Positions 48,593 to 57,317 are shown, counted from the stretch's first letter. The stretch is 64,000 bases of DNA from Methylacidiphilales bacterium (GCA_021272165.1 JAJSLK010000014.1:1-64000), one strand, 5' to 3'. Notes: generated by a model not told the origin, from the sequence alone. Program-made: numbers and translations.

Positions 48593-49957
48593 TTAGACGG
48601 CCTCCAGTTTTTGTTCGGTCGATTTTTTGGCCGTGCCGAGGGCATGGGCCTCGAACTCGTTCTTGAACTTTTCGACAAAGCTTTGCACCGGCCAGGCGCA
48701 GGCCTCACCGAAGGCGCAGATGGTTCGCCCGGCAATATTGTCGGCCACGTTTTTGAGCAGCCCGACATCGTCGGGATGACCCTTGCCGTTCGCGATGCGG
48801 CTGGTGATCTTCTTCATCCAGAGCGAGCCCTCGCGGCAAGGTGTGCACTGGCCGCACGACTCGTGCGCGTAGAAAGTGGAGATGTTCGCCAGGCACTCGG
48901 CCATGTCGCGTGTCTCGTCCATGACAATGACGCCGCCGCTGCCCGCCATTGACCCGGCCGCGGCGAGGGTATCGAAATCGAGAGGGATGTCCTCCAGGCC
49001 CATTTCTTTTTCCTCCATGGTCCCGTCCGGCTTCTTGGTCTTGATCTTATAGCGGTCGCCCGCCTTCATCACCTTGGCCGAGGAGCCGCCAGGGATGAGG
49101 GCCTTGAGTTTCCGGCCGTCTTTGATTCCGCCGCAGACGTCGTTGAGGAGCTGGCCGATGGTCAGCGCACCCACTTCAAATTCATAGTAGCCCGGCTTTT
49201 CGACATCGCCGCTGACACAGAGAAGGCGCGTGCCGGTATTGTTCGGCTTGCCGATCTTGGCATAGGCCGCACCGCCCATGGCGACGATGTGCTTGATGTT
49301 GCAGAGCGTCTCGACGTTGTTGACGATGGTCGGGCACATGTAGAGTCCGAGCACCGCCGGGAAATAGGGCGGCTTGATGCGCGGGTAGGCACGCTTGCCT
49401 TCCAGCGACTCGATCAGGCCGGTCTCCTCGCCGCAGATGTAGGCGCCCGCGCCGCGATGGACGTAGATTTCGAGGTCGTAGCCGGTGCCGCAGATGTTTT
49501 TCCCGAGGTAATTCTTCGCCTTGGCCTCGGCGATGGCCTTTTCGAGGATCTTCGCGCCCAGGGTGAACTCGCCGCGGATGTAGATGTAGGCGAGATGGAC
49601 GTTGTTCGCGTAGCAGGCAATGATCATCCCCTCCAGCATCTGGTGCGGATCCTTGTAGATGATCTGGCGGTCCTTGAACGTGCCCGGCTCCGACTCGTCG
49701 GCGTTGCAGATCAGGTAGACCGGCTTGGTGTTCTTGGTTGGGTCGATAAAGCCCCACTTCACGCCGCAGGGGAATCCGGCGCCGCCGCGTCCGCGCAGCC
49801 CGGAGGTTTTGACCTCGGCCACGATGTCGGGGCCCTTCATCGTCAGGGCCTTCTTCAGATCCTTGTAGCCATCATGGCGCAGGTAACAATCGATGTCGAT
49901 GGCATATCCCGGCTGATCGATATTCTTGAAAATGAGGCGTCGTTCGGTGATCGGCAT
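48593..49957 (-). CDS. nuoF: NADH-quinone oxidoreductase subunit F
   Basis: LRGRGGAGFPCGVKWGF, CNADESEPGTFKDR, GAGAYICGEETGLIESLEGKRAYPR, ESCGQCTPCREG. Confidence 0.97.
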   Translation of the reverse strand: MPITERRLIFKNIDQPGYAIDIDCYLRHDGYKDLKKALTMKGPDIVAEVKTSGLRGRGGAGFPCGVKWGFIDPTKNTKPVYLICNADESEPGTFKDRQIIYKDPHQMLEGMIIACYANNVHLAYIYIRGEFTLGAKILEKAIAEAKAKNYLGKNICGTGYDLEIYVHRGAGAYICGEETGLIESLEGKRAYPRIKPPYFPAVLGLYMCPTIVNNVETLCNIKHIVAMGGAAYAKIGKPNNTGTRLLCVSGDVEKPGYYEFEVGALTIGQLLNDVCGGIKDGRKLKALIPGGSSAKVMKAGDRYKIKTKKPDGTMEEKEMGLEDIPLDFDTLAAAGSMAGSGGVIVMDETRDMAECLANISTFYAHESCGQCTPCREGSLWMKKITSRIANGKGHPDDVGLLKNVADNIAGRTICAFGEACAWPVQSFVEKFKNEFEAHALGTAKKSTEQKLEAV

Positions 49958-49969
49958 GGGGGGTGGGCA

Positions 49970-50008
49970 GAGTTACGGAATTACCAAATGGGCCAAATTA
50001 ACGGAATG
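49970..50008 (+). repeat. Left inverted repeat of GxxExxY cassette 1
   Basis: GAGTTACGGAATTACCAAATGGGCCAAATTAACGGAATG; 33/39 identity to the reverse complement of 50433-50471. Confidence 0.9.
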
Positions 50009-50435
50009 AGGAATGGAGGTTGGGTGGCTCCTGCTGAGCGGGATAGGTTCTGGTTTTGGTCTTAAATTCCAGGCTCGAAGCCCCAAAGTTCAGAAGCAAG
50101 CCATCCTCAATGCCAGTGGCAGCGGGATAGTTAACCAATTGAGCCGAATGGGCCGTGTTAAGTGCGTCGACAGCTTTTAGTTCGATAATCAGACGCTTTT
50201 CCACAATAAGATCGGCTTGAAAAAGTCCCACTTCAACATCCTCGTACATAACGGGGAGGGCAACGTGGCAGTCGAAAGCGATGGGAGTATTGCGAAATTC
50301 CACCATCAAAGCGTTGCGGTATACCGTCTCCGCAAAGCCGTGACCAAGGGTGCGATGCACCTTCATCGCCAAACCGATGATCCGCCGGGCAAGCGGATTT
50401 TGCGATTTTTGCATGGGAAACACCCGGTTTTTCAT
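49998..50435 (-). CDS. GxxExxY (PD-(D/E)XK-like) protein, cassette 1
   Basis: LGHGFAETVYRNAL; nuclease-like ADLIVEKRLIIELKAV; MKNRVF start codon overlaps the first 3 nt of the right IR and stop lies inside the left IR. Confidence 0.88.
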   Translation of the reverse strand: MKNRVFPMQKSQNPLARRIIGLAMKVHRTLGHGFAETVYRNALMVEFRNTPIAFDCHVALPVMYEDVEVGLFQADLIVEKRLIIELKAVDALNTAHSAQLVNYPAATGIEDGLLLNFGASSLEFKTKTRTYPAQQEPPNLHSSFR

Positions 50436-50471
50436 TTCGTCAATTTGGTCCATTTGGAAATTCCGTGATTC
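50433..50471 (-). repeat. Right inverted repeat of GxxExxY cassette 1
   Basis: Reverse complement GAATCACGGAATTTCCAAATGGACCAAATTGACGAAATG. Confidence 0.9.
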
Positions 50472-50485
50472 AGTTCGAAATCGAG

Positions 50486-51064
50486 TCACCCCTGGTACTT
50501 TAGCAGTAATTCGTCCGCCTTGACGTTGCTGACGTCCTCGTAGAAATCGTCGTTAATCATGATGACTGGCGCGGTGCCGCAGGCGGCGAGGCATTCGACG
50601 AACTCGACCGAATATTTGCCATCGGGGCTGGTGGCGAGGCCATGGGCGTCCGGCTCGCCGACGTTGCACTTCTTGCGGAAGTAATCGCAGAGGGCATAAC
50701 CGCCGCCGAGGGCGCAGGAAAGCGTCCGACAGACCTTGATCTGGATTTTGCCCGCCGGATGCTGGCGGAACATTGGGTAGAAGGTCACCAGTTCGAGAAT
50801 ATTGATTGGCTGCAGTTCCAGCTTCGCCGCAATCCATTCGATGCCTTCCGGTGAAACATAGCCGAATTTCTCCTGCCAGAGATGGAGCAGCGGCAGTGAC
50901 GCGCTCCGCTTCGATACCGGGTAGTGGGTGATGACTGTATCAACCTCGGCTTCGAAATCCTTCGGGATGACCGGCGCGGGATGATGGGAATCGTGCGCGC
51001 CGGGATAGACCGCTTCCGGCGGAATATTTTGCGTGGCAGGGACAGTGACGCGATTGATGCTCAT
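50486..51064 (-). CDS. nuoE: NADH-quinone oxidoreductase subunit E
   Basis: ALPLLHLWQEKFGYVSPEGIEWIAAKLELQPINILELVTFYPMF...KVCRTLSCALGG...VEFVECLAACGTAPVIMIND. Confidence 0.95.
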   Translation of the reverse strand: MSINRVTVPATQNIPPEAVYPGAHDSHHPAPVIPKDFEAEVDTVITHYPVSKRSASLPLLHLWQEKFGYVSPEGIEWIAAKLELQPINILELVTFYPMFRQHPAGKIQIKVCRTLSCALGGGYALCDYFRKKCNVGEPDAHGLATSPDGKYSVEFVECLAACGTAPVIMINDDFYEDVSNVKADELLLKYQG

Positions 51065-51339
51065 GACTTGGCTCCGGGGACAAACTCCGCCTTAAAGACG
51101 GCATGGTTGAGGAAAGTAACGCGGCCTTCGCCCTGGGAGGCCGGATAATGATCAACTTCACCGGTCAGAAGTTGATCGGCAGTCTCCGACTGGTCGATAT
51201 GCGCCGGACGACCCAGAATTGCCTCGACCTGGTCGGAAGTCATGCCGGTCTTGATCTGGGCCATCTTGTCCGGCGTGACGGCGGAGGAACAGGCGGTCAA
51301 GGCCAGGGCGGTTCCGATAAAAGGCAGGCGCGAGATCAT
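51061..51339 (-). CDS. SmpA/BamE-like lipoprotein (2)
   Basis: Lipobox LTAC; PDKMAQIKTGMTSDQVEAILGRPAHI; 4-nt overlap with nuoE start. Confidence 0.75.
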   Translation of the reverse strand: MISRLPFIGTALALTACSSAVTPDKMAQIKTGMTSDQVEAILGRPAHIDQSETADQLLTGEVDHYPASQGEGRVTFLNHAVFKAEFVPGAKS

Positions 51340-51611
51340 TTAAACTGGCCCTCCGTCGCAATGACCTTGTCGTTGAGAAAGGTGATTTTAACGTCCGAAC
51401 TGCCGCTATGGTAGCTGTAGGTCGTGCCGGTGATGCCCAGCGCGCCCGATGATTCCGTTTCGGACGGAGGTCCCAGGATCGCCTTCACTTCATCGGTCGT
51501 CATGCCGTTGTGGATTTTCTCCAAGTTGGCCTCGGTCAGTCGGGAACAGCCGGCCAGCAGCACAACCGCCGCGGTGATGAGAGCGAGGCGGCAGGCGGTC
51601 ATCGGTCGCAT
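51336..51611 (-). CDS. SmpA/BamE-like lipoprotein (1)
   Basis: Lipobox LAGC; LTEANLEKIHNGMTTDEVKAILGPPSETESSGALG; overlaps nuoD 3' end and the next gene's start. Confidence 0.78.
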   Translation of the reverse strand: MRPMTACRLALITAAVVLLAGCSRLTEANLEKIHNGMTTDEVKAILGPPSETESSGALGITGTTYSYHSGSSDVKITFLNDKVIATEGQFK

Positions 51612-52849
51612 TCTCCCATGACGAAATCGAGGCTGCCCAGAATGGCGACCACGTCGCTCATCATGTGGCCGGGCAGGAGTTTCGAAAGAATGCTCAGATT
51701 GACGAAGGAAGGGGCGCGGATTTTCAGGCGGTAGGGAACGCCGCCGCCCTTGCTCATGATATAGAAGCCAAGTTCGCCCTTCGGATTTTCCGCGCCGAAA
51801 TAAACTTCACCTTCCGGAGCCTGAATGCCTTCCGTGACGAGGATGAACTGATGAATCAGCTCTTCCATCTTGGTGAGGACTTTCTCCTTCTTGGGCAGGA
51901 AACCTTTGCCGTCGCCGACATTGATCGGCCCGCTCGGGATGTTCCGCAATGCCTGTTCAAGGATGTGCGTGCTTTGGCGCAGTTCCTCCAGCCGGCAGAG
52001 GAAGCGGTCGTAGGCGTCGCCGACCGAGCCGGTCGGAATGGAGAAGCTGTACTCGGAGTAATTGAGGTAGGGCTTGTCCTTGCGCACGTCGTAGGAAACG
52101 CCCGAGCCGCGCAGATTGGGACCGGTCAGGCCGAAATCGATCGCATCCTCCTTCGTGATATAACCGATGCCCTTGTTACGATCGACGAATATCTTGTTGC
52201 GGGTCAGCAGGCGGTCGAGCTCGTCGATCTTGCCCTTGAACTGCTCGACGAAGGCCTTCGCCTGGTCGACGAATCCGGGCGGCAGATCGCGAATCTGGCC
52301 GCCGATGCGCGTGTAGCTCGTGGTGAAGCGGGCGCCCGTCAGCAGCTCGATCAGGTTATAAATCTTTTCGCGCTCGGTGAAGATGTAGAGGAAGACGGTC
52401 ATGGCGCCACAATCCATGGCCAGCGCGCCCATGCCAAGCAGGTGCGCCGAGATGCGGGCCAACTCGCAGCAGATCACGCGAATGACCTGGCCGCGGGGAG
52501 GAACCGTCCAGCCCATGAGCTTTTCCACCGCGAGCGAATAGGCGACGTTGTTGGCCAGTGGCGCCAGGTAATCGAGCCGGTCCGTGTAGGGCACGAACTG
52601 GTTGTAAGTCATGTTCTCGGCGATTTTTTCGTCGCCGCGGTGGAGGTAACCGATATCCGGAATCGCGCGGATGACGATTTCGCCATCGAGTTCAAGCACC
52701 ACGCGCAACACGCCATGCGTGCTGGGATGGGACGGGCCCAGGTTCAGGATGAGCTTTTCACCCATCTCGCCGATCTTCGTCTGGGCGTGCTCGAACTGCT
52801 GCGCCGCGCGCGTCACGCTGTCGGGTGTTTCAATGATCGTCTCAGGCAT
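51599..52849 (-). CDS. nuoD: NADH-quinone oxidoreductase subunit D
   Basis: LNLGPSHPSTHGVLRVVLELDGEIVIRAIPDIGYLHRGDEKIAE; C-terminal AILGSLDFVMGECDR; start corrected to MPETIIET. Confidence 0.97.
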   Translation of the reverse strand: MPETIIETPDSVTRAAQQFEHAQTKIGEMGEKLILNLGPSHPSTHGVLRVVLELDGEIVIRAIPDIGYLHRGDEKIAENMTYNQFVPYTDRLDYLAPLANNVAYSLAVEKLMGWTVPPRGQVIRVICCELARISAHLLGMGALAMDCGAMTVFLYIFTEREKIYNLIELLTGARFTTSYTRIGGQIRDLPPGFVDQAKAFVEQFKGKIDELDRLLTRNKIFVDRNKGIGYITKEDAIDFGLTGPNLRGSGVSYDVRKDKPYLNYSEYSFSIPTGSVGDAYDRFLCRLEELRQSTHILEQALRNIPSGPINVGDGKGFLPKKEKVLTKMEELIHQFILVTEGIQAPEGEVYFGAENPKGELGFYIMSKGGGVPYRLKIRAPSFVNLSILSKLLPGHMMSDVVAILGSLDFVMGECDR

Positions 52850-52858
52850 ACAAATTTG

Positions 52859-52885
52859 GACAGAATTAACAAGATTAACAGGATT
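52859..52885 (+). repeat. Left inverted repeat of GxxExxY cassette 2
   Basis: GACAGAATTAACAAGATTAACAGGATT; 25/27 identity to the reverse complement of 53322-53348. Confidence 0.9.
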
Positions 52886-53321
52886 GGGAGCCAATTAGCT
52901 CGGAGATTTCGCGGTCACGGGGAAGATCAAGTGTCCGACTCTTTCTTTTGAACTCCAAACTTTTTGTTCCGAAATTTAAGAGCAGTCCGGTTTCAATTTT
53001 AGTGGCGGTAAGATAGTTCACCAACTGGACCTCATGAGCTGAGTTAAGTGCCGAGACAGCCTTGAGCTTCAAAATAAGCCTTTCTTCGACAATAAGATCG
53101 GTCGCAAAATCTCCAATGATTTCACCTTCAAAATAAACAGAAAGCGGTTTTTGGCTTTCAACCTTCAGCCCGAGCTTTCTTAGACGAATGAGCAAGGCAT
53201 GATGATAAATCGACTCCAAAAAACCTGAGCCCAGAGTACGGTGAACATACATGGCTTCGCCAATGACCTTTTGGGTTAATGGATCAACCTGAGTTGAAGA
53301 TTTAGCCAAGGTTGGAAGCAT
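52875..53321 (-). CDS. GxxExxY protein, cassette 2 (degenerate nuclease motif KLK)
   Basis: LGSGFLESIYHHALL; TDLIVEERLILKLKAVSALNSAHEVQLVNYL; ATG abuts right IR, stop in left IR. Confidence 0.88.
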   Translation of the reverse strand: MLPTLAKSSTQVDPLTQKVIGEAMYVHRTLGSGFLESIYHHALLIRLRKLGLKVESQKPLSVYFEGEIIGDFATDLIVEERLILKLKAVSALNSAHEVQLVNYLTATKIETGLLLNFGTKSLEFKRKSRTLDLPRDREISELIGSQSC

Positions 53322-53348
53322 AATCCTGTAAATCTTGTTAATCCTGTC
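53322..53348 (-). repeat. Right inverted repeat of GxxExxY cassette 2
   Basis: Reverse complement GACAGGATTAACAAGATTTACAGGATT. Confidence 0.9.
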
Positions 53349-53354
53349 AAAAGT

Positions 53355-53960
53355 TCAGATGCTGGCGGGGTTGGCGCGGGGTTCGCGGGTGGTCGTGGGC
53401 GCTTCGCCGATTTTCGGCGGCTTTTCCGCTGGCGCGGCGACGAAGGGACCACCTTCCAGCGGGGCGGGACGGCTGAAGGCCTCGCCCGGCATATCACTGG
53501 GAAGGCCTTCCAGCGGGAAATCCTTGCGGAGCGGATAATAGGGATAACCCTCCCACATCAGGATGCGGCGCAGGTCGGGATGGCCGGCGAAACGGACTCC
53601 CATCATGTCGTAGACTTCGCGTTCATGCCAGTCGGCGCCCTGAAATACCGATATGATGGAATCGACCGAGGCGTCATCCTCGCTCACCTTGACCTTGAGG
53701 CGAACATGCTCCTGATCCCGCGGGCCACCGAGCGCGCAAAATTCGTAAACAACTTCATACCGCGGTTCGTTGCCGAAATGGTCCACCGCGGAAATATCGA
53801 GGAGCAGGTTGTAGCCGAGGTCGTTCTTGAGATAAGCCGAGGCGGCGCGGATGATCTCGCGGTCGACCTCAACGCTCGATTCGCCGCGAAATTCCTTCGC
53901 CTGACCGACCTTGCCGGGAAATTGTTTTTGCAGAAGTGCGATAGCGTCTGTGGCGGACAT
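53355..53960 (-). CDS. nuoC: NADH-quinone oxidoreductase subunit C
   Basis: MSATDAIALLQKQFPGKV...DWHEREVYDMMGVRFAGHPDLRRILMWEGYPYYPLRKDFPLEG; start at 53960, not 54221. Confidence 0.95.
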   Translation of the reverse strand: MSATDAIALLQKQFPGKVGQAKEFRGESSVEVDREIIRAASAYLKNDLGYNLLLDISAVDHFGNEPRYEVVYEFCALGGPRDQEHVRLKVKVSEDDASVDSIISVFQGADWHEREVYDMMGVRFAGHPDLRRILMWEGYPYYPLRKDFPLEGLPSDMPGEAFSRPAPLEGGPFVAAPAEKPPKIGEAPTTTREPRANPASI

Positions 53961-53971
53961 AGAAAAGAATC

Positions 53972-54571
53972 TTACACTGCCGCCATGCTCGGGCCCATCC
54001 GGCCGACAGGCAACTTGGGCAACTGCTTTTGTTCCGTGATCGACGGCTCGGCCATGATCTTGTTCTGGAGCCGCATCAGGCCCTCCAGCAGCGCCTCGGG
54101 GCGGGGAGGACAACCGGAAATATAAACGTCCACGGGAATCATCTGGTCGACACCCTGCAGCACCGCGTAGCTCCGATACATGCCGCCGGTCGACGCGCAG
54201 GCGCCCATGGCGATGACCCATTTCGGATCGGGCATCTGGTCATAAATCCGCTTTGTGGACAGCGCCATTTTGTAGGTCACCGTGCCCGCGACGATCAGGA
54301 GGTCGCTCTGGCGCGGAGAAAAGCGCATCACTTCCGCGCCGAACCGGGCGATGTCGAACCGTGCGCAGGAAGCCGCCATCAGCTCAATGGCGCAACAGGC
54401 CAGGCCCATCGGCATCGGCCAAAGCGAGTTCTTCCGCATCCAGTTGATCGAGGCGTCCAGGGTCGTCATGACGACGTTTCCCTCTACTTTGGAATTATAG
54501 GTAAGATCGCGGCCATGAACCATAGGGGCCAACATAGGCGGAGCGATGAAGGCGGCAAGGCGAATTGTCAA
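53972..54571 (-). CDS. nuoB: NADH-quinone oxidoreductase subunit B
   Basis: [73 protein letters not shown]. Confidence 0.97.
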   Translation of the reverse strand: MTIRLAAFIAPPMLAPMVHGRDLTYNSKVEGNVVMTTLDASINWMRKNSLWPMPMGLACCAIELMAASCARFDIARFGAEVMRFSPRQSDLLIVAGTVTYKMALSTKRIYDQMPDPKWVIAMGACASTGGMYRSYAVLQGVDQMIPVDVYISGCPPRPEALLEGLMRLQNKIMAEPSITEQKQLPKLPVGRMGPSMAAV

Positions 54572-54650
54572 AAAATTACATGCTTTTTACAACCGCCGCC
54601 TACCCCGAGACTTGCCGGCTGTCCGGCCTGAGGTAGACTCCGGGAAATCC

Positions 54651-55025
54651 ATGGAAAGAAAGGGCTTCGTTGCTGTTTTTGAGACCGTACTCGACCGCAA
54701 ACTGGTTTCCGAGTGCGTCGGCTCGTGGCTGGAGCGGTTCGAAAAAGTCGAGCAGGTGATTCCCAGCATGGCCGGCACCCTGGAGGTCAAAAAGTCCGAC
54801 GAGATCATGTGGGAACCTCATCTCCAGTTCCGCGTCCTCAACGGCGAGCAGTTTTCCTGGGTTTACGTTTCCCTCGACAGCCGCGCCATGGAAACCACCG
54901 GCTTTCAGGACGCCGAAATCTCCTTCTGCCTCGAAGTCCTGCTTGAGCTGCCCGATGTCGCCGAGGTCATCGACGAAAAGAACCAGCGCCGCCTGGGCGA
55001 ACTCGAAAAGGCGGGGATTATTTGA
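54651..55025 (+). CDS. Hypothetical protein, 124 aa
   Basis: MERKGFVAVFETVLDRKLVSECVGSWLERFEKVEQVIPSMAG...; 3' end overlaps the convergent PIN gene by 8 nt. Confidence 0.6.
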   Translation: MERKGFVAVFETVLDRKLVSECVGSWLERFEKVEQVIPSMAGTLEVKKSDEIMWEPHLQFRVLNGEQFSWVYVSLDSRAMETTGFQDAEISFCLEVLLELPDVAEVIDEKNQRRLGELEKAGII

Positions 55026-55455
55026 CCTCGTTCAGATCGATCCAGTCGAGTTTCTTGAATCGGCTGAATCCTTGATCGAAGCTTACCAACCGAGCTTGGG
55101 CAAGTTGCGCAAAGGCGGCCAAGTAGGCATCCATCCAAAGATGCGTCGACGGTTTCTCTGCCGAGGCCAACTCAAACCAGAGAGGCTCGAGATTTGCAGG
55201 TTCTTCCTGCCATGAGATTCGTTCGTGGCGCATGAACTCGCAAAATACCCGTGTGGCACGGGAATTCGTCATCGCCACGTCTCTGAAGATGGCCGTATTG
55301 GTGCTGAGACGGAGAAAACCTTGCTGTGTTACCCGGCAAAAAAGCGCAATATCCGATCCGTGAAGGCGGTCGAACCATGAACGTGCCTTGCCATGATGCT
55401 CGTGATTAATTAAGGAAAGCGCCAGCCAGACGTTAATGTCGCAAAGAAGCTTCAT
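55018..55455 (-). CDS. PIN-domain VapC-like toxin
   Basis: MKLLCDINVWLALSLINHEHHGKARSWF...STHLWMDAYLAAFAQLAQARLVSFDQGFSRF. Confidence 0.85.
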   Translation of the reverse strand: MKLLCDINVWLALSLINHEHHGKARSWFDRLHGSDIALFCRVTQQGFLRLSTNTAIFRDVAMTNSRATRVFCEFMRHERISWQEEPANLEPLWFELASAEKPSTHLWMDAYLAAFAQLAQARLVSFDQGFSRFKKLDWIDLNEVK

Positions 55456-55696
55456 AACGCTCGCGATCTTCGCTTTCGTCCATGCGATGAACAATATCGT
55501 TAGGAACTTTGATCGTGCCCGCCTTTTTGTCACCCCAAAGCGGCAGTTTGACTACCTTTTTTCGGCTGGTGCCCTTTTGCCGTAGAGACTGGCGAATGGC
55601 ACTTTCCACCAAATCTCGGAAACGGATGCCTTTTAGCGCCGCCTGCGCTTTGGCCTGGCGAAAAAGCTCATCATCCAAATCAACCGTGGTTCGCAT
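55433..55696 (-). CDS. VapB-like RHH antitoxin
   Basis: MRTTVDLDDELFRQAKAQAALKGIRFRDLVESAIRQSLRQKG; 23-nt overlap into the PIN gene start. Confidence 0.83.
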   Translation of the reverse strand: MRTTVDLDDELFRQAKAQAALKGIRFRDLVESAIRQSLRQKGTSRKKVVKLPLWGDKKAGTIKVPNDIVHRMDESEDRERYEASLRH

Positions 55697-55734
55697 AAAA
55701 GCATATTAGCATCAATATGCTTTTATGCAAAAGC

Positions 55735-56820
55735 TTAATCGATGGTGACGGCCCGCTGTCTCAGCCAATGATCGACCAATACCAGCCGCGTCATCGCCTC
55801 GACCATCGGGACGGCCCGGGGAAGGACGCACGGATCGTGCCGGCCGCGGGCCTTGAGTTCAGCCGCTTCGCCCGTCACGGAAACCGTCTGTTGCGCCTGG
55901 GCAATCGTCGCGGTGGGCTTGAAAGCCACGCGGAAAACGATGTCCTCGCCGTTGGAAATCCCGCCCTGCACGCCGCCGCTCCGGTTCGTCGCGGTGCGGA
56001 CCCGGTCGCCTTCCTTGATGAAGGCGTCGTTGTGCTCGGAGCCTTTCAGCTTTGTCCCGGCAAATCCTGACCCGATCTCGAAGCCCTTGGTTGCGGGCAG
56101 GCTCATCATCGCCCCGGCCAGGTCGGCCTCCAGCTTGTCGAAGACCGGCTCGCCTAGCCCCACCGGCGCGTTGCGCACCACGCAGGTCACCACGCCGCCG
56201 ACTGAATCGCCGTTGGCGCGGACTTTCTCGATCAGGGCGATAACCCGTTCCGCATCGGCGCTATCGGGCCAGCGGACGATGTTGCTTTCCACTTCCGTGA
56301 AGGAAATCTTTTCGAGAGGTACGACCGCCGTCAGGTCATGGACCTGCGAAACGAACGCAACAATCTCGAGCTTCGGCAGAAATTTCCTCAGCACCTGATG
56401 AGCGACAGCGCCGCCTGCCACGCGCCCGATCGTCTCACGCGCCGAGGCCCGTCCGCCGCCCTGCCAGTTTCGGATGCCATATTTCGCCTGATAAGTGTAA
56501 TCGGCGTGGGACGGCCGATAAAGCGTCTCCATTTCCTTGTAGGCTTCGGGCCGCTGGTCCTCGTTTTTTACGCAAATGGAAATCGGCGTGCCCAGGGTCT
56601 GGCCCTCGAACGTCCCGGAAAGAATCTGGCACGTATCGGCCTCCTTGCGCGGCGTCACGATCTTGCTTTGACCAGGCCGTCGCCGGTCGAGATCGACCTG
56701 GATGTCGGCCTCGGTCAGCGGAATGCGCGAAGGGCAGCCGTCGACGACCACACCGACCCCGCCCCCGTGGGATTCGCCCCACGTGGTGATCCGGAAAAGA
56801 TGGCCAAAGGTGTTCGGCAT
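55735..56820 (-). CDS. aroC: Chorismate synthase
   Basis: [35 protein letters not shown]...[19 protein letters not shown]. Confidence 0.97.
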   Translation of the reverse strand: MPNTFGHLFRITTWGESHGGGVGVVVDGCPSRIPLTEADIQVDLDRRRPGQSKIVTPRKEADTCQILSGTFEGQTLGTPISICVKNEDQRPEAYKEMETLYRPSHADYTYQAKYGIRNWQGGGRASARETIGRVAGGAVAHQVLRKFLPKLEIVAFVSQVHDLTAVVPLEKISFTEVESNIVRWPDSADAERVIALIEKVRANGDSVGGVVTCVVRNAPVGLGEPVFDKLEADLAGAMMSLPATKGFEIGSGFAGTKLKGSEHNDAFIKEGDRVRTATNRSGGVQGGISNGEDIVFRVAFKPTATIAQAQQTVSVTGEAAELKARGRHDPCVLPRAVPMVEAMTRLVLVDHWLRQRAVTID

Positions 56821-56891
56821 GAAGACGGAAGGATAGCAGATGGATGGAATTACGGAATGACAGAATTGCGGGTTGCTATTAGTTTGCCGTC

Positions 56892-57266
56892 GTGAAGTCC
56901 CTGTTCTCCGGCATCACGTTGGCAGTCCTGGCGGCGGGGCTCGTCTCCTGCGCGCCGCTTAGCCAGAGAGCGTTGCTGGATAATCCGCCTCTGCCGCTGG
57001 TTTTTCAGGATTCGGCGAGACAAACGCTGTTCTATGTCGAATCGGACCGTAACCACGTCTCGGCCATTCGAAACGGGAAACTTCTCTGGATCCGCGACAT
57101 GAGCGCCGAATTGGAGAAGCTGCGGCATGTGCGGCCCAGTATCATTGGCATCGGTGGAGATGGCCACTGGCAGAATCAGGATTGGGGATTCGTCAGCTTC
57201 GATACCGGTGACTTTGGTCGGTTCAAGATGAGCAATGGTGACTTTATGTGGGGTGGGGAGGATTAG
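56892..57266 (+). CDS. Hypothetical lipoprotein
   Basis: [25 protein letters not shown]..., lipobox-like LVSC. Confidence 0.6.
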   Translation: MKSLFSGITLAVLAAGLVSCAPLSQRALLDNPPLPLVFQDSARQTLFYVESDRNHVSAIRNGKLLWIRDMSAELEKLRHVRPSIIGIGGDGHWQNQDWGFVSFDTGDFGRFKMSNGDFMWGGED

Positions 57267-57317
57267 ACCCGATCTCCTCCCATTGTCAAAAGCGGCCAAA
57301 AAGCGCATCTTAAGGCC

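Noticed and set aside
53961-54221. N-terminal extension of the nuoC ORF
   Set aside because: Overlaps nuoB in another frame; the ATG at 53960 (MSATDAIALL) is the sensible start.
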